From the NCBI GenBank assembly GCA_947084925.1, contig CAMTUJ010000023.1, positions 1-64,000 of the forward strand: a DNA stretch of 64,000 bases. The letters run 5' to 3'. The notes under the pieces are model-generated. The model worked only from the letters and a program-made list of their open reading frames with translations. It was not told the DNA's origin and ran no database searches. The DNA comes from JAGPUQ01 sp947084925. Lineage in GTDB: Bacteria > Pseudomonadota > Gammaproteobacteria > Pseudomonadales > Porticoccaceae. Below are positions 57,870 through 64,000 of this stretch, piece by piece. The position numbers were made by a program, and so were the translations under genes. Numbering within the stretch: the stretch's first letter is position 1; each line of letters opens with the position of its first letter.

Positions 57870-59111
57870 GCCGAATTGATGATCTCATCGCGCGTTTGTG
57901 CCCAGAGGGCGTGGAGTTCAAAGCCATCGGTGATTTTGGTGACCTGGTTCGTGGTAATGGGATGCCGAAATCTGACTTCGTAGAATCAGGGGTAGGTTGC
58001 ATCCACTACGGTCAGATTTACACCTATTACGGTATCTGGACGACGGAAACAAAGTCGTTCATTTCTGCAGAAAAGGCGAAGAAACTTGCCAAGGTCGATC
58101 CCGGCGATCTGGTCATCACAAACACAAGTGAGAACATAGAAGACGTTTGCAAGGCTGTGGCTTGGCTTGGCTTGGCGACGCCCAGATTGTCACTGGCGGG
58201 CACGCCACGGTGCTGAAGCACGGCCAAGACGCGAAGTACCTCTCCTACTACTTGCAAACACCGCGTTTCTTCGCCGAGAAGAAGAAGCACGCGACAGGCA
58301 CAAAGGTCATAGACGTTTCAGCCAAGAGCCTTGCAAAGATCAGGATTCCCGTACCGCCTCTCGAAGTGCAGCGCGAGATCGTAAAAGTGCTGGACACCTT
58401 CACTCAGCCGGAGGCGGAGCTGGAGGCGGAGCTGGAGGCGCGGCGGCGGCAGTACCAGTACTACCGCCGACGCGCTGCTCAGCTTCGATGAGCGCATGAG
58501 CGGCGCAAGCAAGCATAAGGTGGACGACCTTGGGTGAGATCGGCAAGTTTACACGCGGGCGCCGATTCACCAAGGATGACTATGTTCCTGACGGTATCGG
58601 ATGCATTCACTATGGCGACATTTACACACAATACGGAACGTCTGCGATGAGGACGGTTTCCCATGTGCGTGCTGACTTGGCCTCCACCCTGCGTTTCGCT
58701 CAATCGGGTGACCTCGTCATTGCTGCAGTTGGCGAGACGGTAGAAGATGTTGGCAAGGCGGTCGCGTGGCTTGGCGATGATGAAGTTGCAGTTCACGACG
58801 ATTGTTTCGTATTCCATCATTCGTTGAACCCGAAGTTCGTGTCCTATTTCTTCCAGACCAAGGCGTTTCACGCAGAAAAGAACAAGTTCGTAGCCCGAGC
58901 CAAGGTCAAGCGCTTATCCGGGGAGAGCCTTGCTAAACTGGCCATCCCGGTCCCTCCGCTCGAAGAACAAGAACGCATTGTCGCCATCCTCGACCAGTTC
59001 GACGCGCTGGTGAACGACCTCTCCAGTGGCCTGCCGGCCGAAATCAAGGCGCGGCGTCAGCAGTACCAGCACTACCGCGACCGGTTGCTGAGCTTCAAGG
59101 AGGCTGCGTGA
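57866..59111 (+). pseudogene. hsdS: Type I specificity subunit with three frame-shifting insertions
   Basis: The region holds both target-recognition domains of one HsdS in different frames. TRD1 begins MSRIDDLIARLCPEGVEFKAIG; TRD2 begins GEIGKFTRGRRFTKDDYV and ends GLPAEIKARRQQYQHYRDRLLSF. Three insertions break the frame: an extra GGCTT unit at 58159-58176 (+5), an extra C near 58467 (+1) and an extra G at 58532-58534 (+1). Removing the seven bases gives exactly 413 codons. Between the TRDs a 12-base unit GGAGGCGGAGCT is repeated (58410-58433), encoding EAELEAELEA, like the TAEL repeats of EcoR124. As it stands no full HsdS is made. Confidence 0.85.
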
Positions 59112-62100
59112 GCGAAGACCTCAAGCCCCATCGTTATGAGCCGATCGCGCTCTCCAGCGAGAGCACGGTGGTGGCCGAATTCGTGCCCGAGCCGGGGGTG
59201 CGCGAGCCGAGCTACCAGAGCGAGGCAGCGCTGGAGCGCGACTTTATTGCCCAGTTGCAGAAGCAGGCCTACGAGTATCTGCCCCTCACGTCGGAAGCCG
59301 ATCTGGTCGCCAATCTGCGCGCGCAACTGGAAGCGCTGAACAAGGTGACCTTTTCCGATGCCGAGTGGCAGCGCTTTTTCGGCCAGTGCATTGCCGGCGC
59401 CAATGACGGCATCGTTGAGAAAACCGCGCGCATCCAGGAAGACCATGTGCAGCTTTTGAAGCGCGACGATGGCAGCACCAAGAACATCTACCTCATCGAC
59501 AAGCAGAACATCCACAACAACCGCCTGCAGGTGATCAACCAGTACGAGACAGAAGGCGCCCGCAGCACCCGTTTCGATGTGACCATCCTGGTCAACGGCC
59601 TGCCCATGGTGCATGTGGAATTGAAGCGCCGGGGCGTGGACATCCGCGAGGCCTTCAACCAGATCAACCGCTACCAGCGCGACAGCTTCTGGGCCGGCTC
59701 GGGCCTGTTTGAATATGTGCAGCTGTTCGTGATCAGCAACGGCACCCTGACCAAGTACTACAGCAACACGGTGCGCGACGGCCACCTGGCCGAGCAGCGC
59801 AGCAAACGCGGCAAGCAGAAAACCTCCAACAGCTTCGCTTTCACCAGTTGGTGGGCCGATGCGAAAAACCGGCCCATCACCGAGCTGGACGGCTTTACCA
59901 AAACCTTTTTTGCCAAGCACTCGCTGCTGAATGTGCTCACCAAATACTGCGTCTTCGATGTGGACCGCAAGCTGCTGGTGATGCGCCCTTATCAGATCGT
60001 CGCCGCCGAGCAGATCCTGCAGCGCATCGCCACCAGTACCAATCACAAGCAACTGGGCACCATCGCTGCCGGGGGTTATGTCTGGCACACCACCGGCTCC
60101 GGCAAGACGCTCACCAGCTTCAAGGCGGCGCAACTGGCGCGCGGCCTACCCGGTGTGGACAAGGTGCTGTTCGTGGTGGACCGCAAGGACCTGGACTACC
60201 AGACCATGCGCGAATACGAGCGCTTCGAGAAGGGCGCGGCCAACTCCAACACCTCCACCGCCGTGCTGCAAAAGCAGCTGGAAGACCCGAACGCCCGCAT
60301 CATCATCACCACCATCCAGAAGCTCAGCCGCTTCGTGGCGGGCAACAGGAAGCATCCGGTCTATGACGCCCATGTGGTGGTGATTTTCGACGAGTGCCAC
60401 CGCAGCCAGTTCGGCGACATGCACAGCGAAATCACCCGGGTTTTCAAGCGCTACCACCTGTTCGGCTTCACCGGCACGCCGATCTTTGCCGAGAACGCAG
60501 GAACAGGTGGCAACCCGCTGCGCCGCACCACCGCGCAGGCCTTTGGCGACAAGCTGCACACCTACACCATTGTCGATGCCATCAACGACAAGAACGTGCT
60601 TCCGTTTCGTATCGACTACATCAACACCATCAGGAAATCCGAGCACATCAAGGACAAGCAAGTCCCCGCCATCGACACCGAGCGGGCACTGCTGGCGCCG
60701 GAGCGCATCAGCCAGATCGTCGGCTACATCCGCGAGCATTTCGACCAGAAGACCAGGCGCGCCGCCTCCTACAAGATGCACGGCAAGCGGTTGGCCGGTT
60801 TTAATTCGCTGTTTGCCACTGCCAGCATCGATGCCGCCAAGCGCTATTACGCCGAGTTCACCGCGCAGCAGCAAGCGCTGCCCGAGGCGCAGCGGCTCAA
60901 GATCGGCCTGATCTACAGCTTTGTCGCCAACGAGGACGATCCCGATGGACTGCTCGGCGAGGAGGCGTTCGAGACCGGGGCGCTGGATGCGAGTTCGCGG
61001 GATTTTCTGGAGGCGGCAATCAGGGACTACAACGCGCTGTTCTCGACCTCCTTCGACACCTCGGCCGACAAGTTTCAGAATTACTACAAGGATTTGTCGC
61101 AGCGGCTGAAAACCCGCGATCTGGATCTGGTGATCGTGGTCAACATGTTCCTGACCGGCTTCGACGCCACCACCCTGAATACCCTGTGGGTGGACAAGAA
61201 CCTGAAGGCCCACGGGTTGATCCAGGCCTATTCGCGCACCAACCGCATCCTCAATTCGGTCAAGACCTACGGCAACATCGTCTCCTTCCGCAATCTGGAG
61301 GACGCCACCAACGATGCCCTGGCCCTGTTCGGCAACAAGGATGCCAAGGGCATCGTGCTGCTGAAACCCTACGCCGAGTATTACGCCGAGTACCAGGGCA
61401 AGATGGCCGAATTGCAGGCGCTGTTTCCGCTCGGGCAACCGATTGTGGGCGAGGCGGCGCAGAAGGCCTTCATCAAGCTGTTTGGCGCCATCCTGCGGCT
61501 GAAGAACATCCTCACCGCCTTCGACGACTTTGCCGGCAACGAAATCCTCGCCCAGCGCGATTTTCAGGATTACCAGAGCGTCTACCTGAACCTCTACGCC
61601 GAATTCCGAAGCGCCAACGAGGCCGAGAAGGAAAGCATCAACGACGACGTGGTGTTCGAGATCGAGCTGATCAAGCAGGTCGAGATCAGCGTCGATTACA
61701 TCCTGATGCTGGTGGAGCAGTATCTGAAGAAGAAGGGCACAGGCGAGGACAAGGAAATCCGCGCCACCATCGAGCGCACCGTCAATGCCAGCCCGAGCTT
61801 GCGCAACAAGAAGGACCTCATCGAGCAGTTCGTCGATGCCGTATCCACCAAGGGCAAGGTGGATGCCCAGTGGCAGGCCTTTGTGGTGGCCAAAAAGGCT
61901 GAGGAACTGGAACGCATCATCCAGGATGAAAATCTGAACGCCGAGGCCACCCGCGCCTTCATCGACAATGCCTTTCGCGATGGTTCCATCCCCACCGCCG
62001 GCACCGCCATCACGAATGTATTGCCGCCGGTTTCACGCTTCTCGAAGGACAACGGCCACGGGCGCAAGAAGCAGACGGTGCTGGACAAGCTGGCTGCCTT

Positions 62101-62128
62101 CTTCGAGCGGTATTTCGGGCTGACGTGA
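59108..62128 (+). CDS. hsdR: Type I restriction endonuclease, HsdR subunit
   Basis: A 1006-residue motor/nuclease of the EcoR124 kind. The PD-(D/E)xK nuclease core FDVTILVNGLPMVHVELKRRG is near residue 160, the helicase has HTTGSGKTLTSFKAAQLA (about residue 325), the DEAH-like VVVIFDECHRSQFGDM and FTGTPIF. A helical C-terminal domain follows. It starts with GTG overlapping the hsdS stop (GTGA). Activity needs HsdM and an intact HsdS. Confidence 0.94.
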   Translation: MSEDLKPHRYEPIALSSESTVVAEFVPEPGVREPSYQSEAALERDFIAQLQKQAYEYLPLTSEADLVANLRAQLEALNKVTFSDAEWQRFFGQCIAGANDGIVEKTARIQEDHVQLLKRDDGSTKNIYLIDKQNIHNNRLQVINQYETEGARSTRFDVTILVNGLPMVHVELKRRGVDIREAFNQINRYQRDSFWAGSGLFEYVQLFVISNGTLTKYYSNTVRDGHLAEQRSKRGKQKTSNSFAFTSWWADAKNRPITELDGFTKTFFAKHSLLNVLTKYCVFDVDRKLLVMRPYQIVAAEQILQRIATSTNHKQLGTIAAGGYVWHTTGSGKTLTSFKAAQLARGLPGVDKVLFVVDRKDLDYQTMREYERFEKGAANSNTSTAVLQKQLEDPNARIIITTIQKLSRFVAGNRKHPVYDAHVVVIFDECHRSQFGDMHSEITRVFKRYHLFGFTGTPIFAENAGTGGNPLRRTTAQAFGDKLHTYTIVDAINDKNVLPFRIDYINTIRKSEHIKDKQVPAIDTERALLAPERISQIVGYIREHFDQKTRRAASYKMHGKRLAGFNSLFATASIDAAKRYYAEFTAQQQALPEAQRLKIGLIYSFVANEDDPDGLLGEEAFETGALDASSRDFLEAAIRDYNALFSTSFDTSADKFQNYYKDLSQRLKTRDLDLVIVVNMFLTGFDATTLNTLWVDKNLKAHGLIQAYSRTNRILNSVKTYGNIVSFRNLEDATNDALALFGNKDAKGIVLLKPYAEYYAEYQGKMAELQALFPLGQPIVGEAAQKAFIKLFGAILRLKNILTAFDDFAGNEILAQRDFQDYQSVYLNLYAEFRSANEAEKESINDDVVFEIELIKQVEISVDYILMLVEQYLKKKGTGEDKEIRATIERTVNASPSLRNKKDLIEQFVDAVSTKGKVDAQWQAFVVAKKAEELERIIQDENLNAEATRAFIDNAFRDGSIPTAGTAITNVLPPVSRFSKDNGHGRKKQTVLDKLAAFFERYFGLT

Positions 62129-62156
62129 GCGCGATGACGATGAGGCACGGGCATCC

Positions 62157-63227
62157 ATGACCAAGAAGAAGCCACCGCAACTTCCCAAGAGCAAAGAGGT
62201 GTCACTGGTCCGCTCCTCGGCAGCCGAGTACCTGACCTTTGTGGCTGCGGCCGGGGGCGGAGGCGTTGAGGCCGTCTATGCCGACGAGAGCATCTGGCTG
62301 ACCCAGAAGATGCTGGCCCAGCTGTATGACGTGGATGTCCGGACCATCAACTACCACCTGAAAAAGGTGTTTTCAGACAGCGAGTTGGAAGCCGAGTCAG
62401 TTATCCGAAATTTTCGGATAACTGCTAGTGACGGCAAAAGCTACAACACCCAGCACTACAAGCTCCCAGCCATCATCGCCGTGGGCTACAAGGTCAACTC
62501 CGAGCGCGCGGTGCAATTCCGCAAGTGGGCCACGGGCGTCATCGAGCAGTTCACCATCAAGGCCTATGTGATGGACGATGAGCGCATCAAGGCCGGTGGT
62601 TCCATCCTCACCGAACAGTATTTCGAAGAGCAGTTGCAGCGCATCCGCGAGATTCGGCTTTCGGAGCGCAAGTTCTACCAGAAGATCACCGACATCTACG
62701 CCACGGCAATCGACTACGACGTGACGGCGCAGGCCACCAAGCGCTTTTTCGCCACCGTGCAAAACAAGCTGCACTGGGCCATTCACGGCCAGACCGCAGC
62801 CGAGGTCATCTACCAGCGTGCAGATGCCGGCAAAGACTGCATGGGGCTGACCTCCTGGAAAGACGCGCCCAGCGGCAAGATCCAGAAGTTCGATGTGGTG
62901 GTGGCCAAGAACTACCTCACCGAGCACGAAATGGCGCAACTCTCCCGCCTGGTCAACGCCTATCTGGACGTGGCCGAGGACATGGCACAGCGCAAGATCC
63001 CCATGACCATGCAGGACTGGGAAACGCGCCTCAACCGCTTCATCGAGGCCACCGACCGGGAAGTGTTGCAGGACGCTGGCAGGGTCACGGCGGAAATCGC
63101 CAAGGCGCATGCGGAGAGCGAGTTCGAAAAGTATCGGATCGTGCAGGACCGGCTGTTCGAGAGCGATTTTGACCGGGTGCTCAAGCAAATCGAATCTGCC
63201 AGCCAACCAGACATCGTTAAGAAATAG
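62157..63227 (+). CDS. RhuM family protein
   Basis: A 356-residue member of the RhuM (virulence-associated) family. Characteristic segments: WLTQKMLAQLYDVDVRTINYHLKKVF, RNFRITASDGKSYNTQHYKL, YKVNSERAVQFRKWATGVI and ATAIDYDVTAQATKRFFATVQNKLHWAI; EMAQLSRLVNAYLDVAEDMA follows near the end. Function is unknown, but these genes often accompany restriction systems. It lies 28 bases after hsdR. A 27-base palindrome lies within it (62398-62424). Confidence 0.9.
   Translation: MTKKKPPQLPKSKEVSLVRSSAAEYLTFVAAAGGGGVEAVYADESIWLTQKMLAQLYDVDVRTINYHLKKVFSDSELEAESVIRNFRITASDGKSYNTQHYKLPAIIAVGYKVNSERAVQFRKWATGVIEQFTIKAYVMDDERIKAGGSILTEQYFEEQLQRIREIRLSERKFYQKITDIYATAIDYDVTAQATKRFFATVQNKLHWAIHGQTAAEVIYQRADAGKDCMGLTSWKDAPSGKIQKFDVVVAKNYLTEHEMAQLSRLVNAYLDVAEDMAQRKIPMTMQDWETRLNRFIEATDREVLQDAGRVTAEIAKAHAESEFEKYRIVQDRLFESDFDRVLKQIESASQPDIVKK
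62398..62424. repeat. Perfect 27-base palindrome inside rhuM
   Basis: Arms CAGTTATCCGAAA and TTTCGGATAACTG are perfect inverted repeats around one central T. They encode SVIRNFRITA in rhuM, a conserved part of the protein. Confidence 0.85.
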
Positions 63228-63232
63228 GTCCG

Positions 63233-63787
63233 ATGCCCACGAAGAAGAGCACGCCCAGTTGGAGCGAGGTCAAAACAAAACTGGCCGACTTCGACCGTGC
63301 CGGCCTGATCGGCCTGGTGCAGGACCTGTACGCGGCCAGCAAGGACAATCAGTCCTTCCTGCACGCGCGCTTCGCGCTGGGCGGCGACGTGCTGAAGCCG
63401 TACAAGACCACGATAGACCGCTGGCTCTGGCCAGATGTGTTCAAGAATCAGGACACCTCGGTGGCCAAGGCCAAGAAAGCCATCTCGGACTACAAGAAGG
63501 CCATCGGCCAGCCGGAAGGGCTGGCTGAACTCATGGTGTTCTACTGCGAGCGCGCGGCGGGCTTCAGCAATGATGTCGGTTTGCAGGATGAGGGTTACTT
63601 TGACGCGCTTGTCCGGATGTTCGAGCAGGCTTTGAAAGCCATCGATGCGTTGCCTCAAGATTGCCGCTCCCCACTGATGGCGCGCCTGGATGCCGTGCGC
63701 CACATCAGCCACAACTTCGGCTATGGCGTCGGCGACGACATGGACGATCTCCTTGCAGAGTTCGGGCCTGATGACCGATCGCGATGA
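63233..63787 (+). CDS. Hypothetical protein between RhuM and TOTE-like gene
   Basis: A 184-residue protein. N-terminal WSEVKTKLADFDRAGLIGLVQDLY and ARFALGGDVLKPYKTTIDRWL, then AKKAISDYKKAIGQPEGLAELMVFYCERAA and a C-terminal helical part with ARLDAVRHISHNFGYGVGDDM. It resembles the DUF6155 group in its SDYKKA...MVFYCE core, but I am not certain. Function unknown. It starts five bases after rhuM and overlaps the next frame by 17 bases. Confidence 0.65.
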   Translation: MPTKKSTPSWSEVKTKLADFDRAGLIGLVQDLYAASKDNQSFLHARFALGGDVLKPYKTTIDRWLWPDVFKNQDTSVAKAKKAISDYKKAIGQPEGLAELMVFYCERAAGFSNDVGLQDEGYFDALVRMFEQALKAIDALPQDCRSPLMARLDAVRHISHNFGYGVGDDMDDLLAEFGPDDRSR

Positions 63788-64000
63788 AGTGGCTGCACTG
63801 CGAGCCGAGAACACGCGCCTGATCGCGTTGCTCGAATCGCACGGCATCAAGTGGCGTCCACCGTCAAAGCCGGCGACTCCGCCAGCGGAGCCGTCCCGGC
63901 TGTCCACCGAGGAAAAGGTTGCGCTGTTTCGCCGACTGTTCCGTGGCCGCACCGACGTCTACCCCGTCCGCTGGGAGAACAAGACCACGGGCAAGTCTGG
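63771..64000 (+). CDS. TOTE conflict-system primase/helicase-like protein, N-terminus (runs off right edge)
   Basis: From ATG at 63771 the frame is open to the window edge (76 codons). A short coiled coil (VAALRAENTRLIALLESHGIKW) is followed by a Pro-rich linker and LSTEEKVALFRRLFRGRTDVYPVRWENKTTGKSG. This last motif is typical of the start of the archaeo-eukaryotic primase domain in TOTE-type conflict proteins, which combine a primase with a DEAD helicase and nuclease. The rest of the protein is outside the window, so the assignment rests on the N-terminus alone. Confidence 0.65.
   Translation, partial: MTDRDEVAALRAENTRLIALLESHGIKWRPPSKPATPPAEPSRLSTEEKVALFRRLFRGRTDVYPVRWENKTTGKS

Larger units (their letters stand above)
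48840..64000. mobile_element. Putative genomic island beginning at the ssrA 3' end (right end not in window)
   Basis: The conserved core gene order stops at the tmRNA. What follows is a serine recombinase cassette, AlpA-like HTH gene, RepA-like ATPase, two toxin-antitoxin pairs, a type I restriction-modification system, RhuM and a TOTE-like gene. Integration next to ssrA is very common for such elements. I found no second copy of the tmRNA 3' end within the window, so the other boundary must lie to the right. The terminator 48846-48875 may belong to the chromosome or to the island junction. Confidence 0.7.

Noticed and set aside
48840..64000. CRISPR array or a second att copy of ssrA
   Set aside because: No regularly spaced repeats seen and no second copy of the tmRNA 3' end found by eye.

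Overview
The window is high-GC DNA of a gammaproteobacterium. The backbone has the Pseudomonas/E. coli-type order: secG, tRNA-Leu(GAG), tRNA-fMet, rimP-nusA-infB-rbfA-truB-rpsO-pnp on one side, and tpiA-glmM-folP-ftsH-rlmE, yhbY, greA-carB-carA, dapB-dnaJ-dnaK-grpE, recN, fur/bamE, rnfH-ratA, smpB, ssrA on the other. A Pseudomonas-like Fur and a tmRNA tag ANDDNYALAA also fit this group. Genes for acyl-CoA and amidohydrolase chemistry suggest an environmental heterotroph. Species cannot be told from the window.

Layout. 1-10 kb: the start of a cadherin-like/VCBS protein that runs off the left edge, an amidohydrolase, a TetR regulator divergent from an EmrAB-type efflux pair, a cardiolipin synthase, and a fadH-type 2,4-dienoyl-CoA reductase cut by one in-frame amber codon. 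10-25.5 kb: transcription, translation and RNA genes (pnp to rimP) behind an initiator tRNA with a clear promoter, then secG, tpiA, glmM, folP, ftsH, rlmE. 25.5-39 kb: yhbY, an enoyl-CoA hydratase and a carboxymuconolactone-decarboxylase-like gene inserted before greA, then carB, carA, dapB and the dnaJ-dnaK-grpE chaperone cluster with a sigma-32-like promoter, and divergent recN. 39-48.8 kb: a GFA-family gene and three overlapping acyl-CoA dehydrogenases, then fur, bamE, rnfH, ratA, smpB, ppsA and tmRNA.

From the tmRNA 3' end (48.84 kb) to the right edge the content becomes that of a mobile, defence-rich island. It carries a TacA/TacT toxin-antitoxin pair, a serine recombinase cassette (HTH protein, recombinase, DUF2924, coiled-coil protein), a divergent AlpA-like HTH gene with a RepA-like replicative ATPase and a repeat-rich stretch behind it, a ParD/ParE pair, an HTH regulator, a type IC restriction-modification system whose specificity gene has three frame-shifting insertions, a RhuM gene, an unrecognised protein, and the first 76 codons of a gene that looks like a TOTE-type conflict-system primase/helicase. 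The right end of the island is outside the window. The most interesting parts are the broken or switchable hsdS, the RhuM/unknown/TOTE-like gene run, and the repeat-rich DNA after repA.
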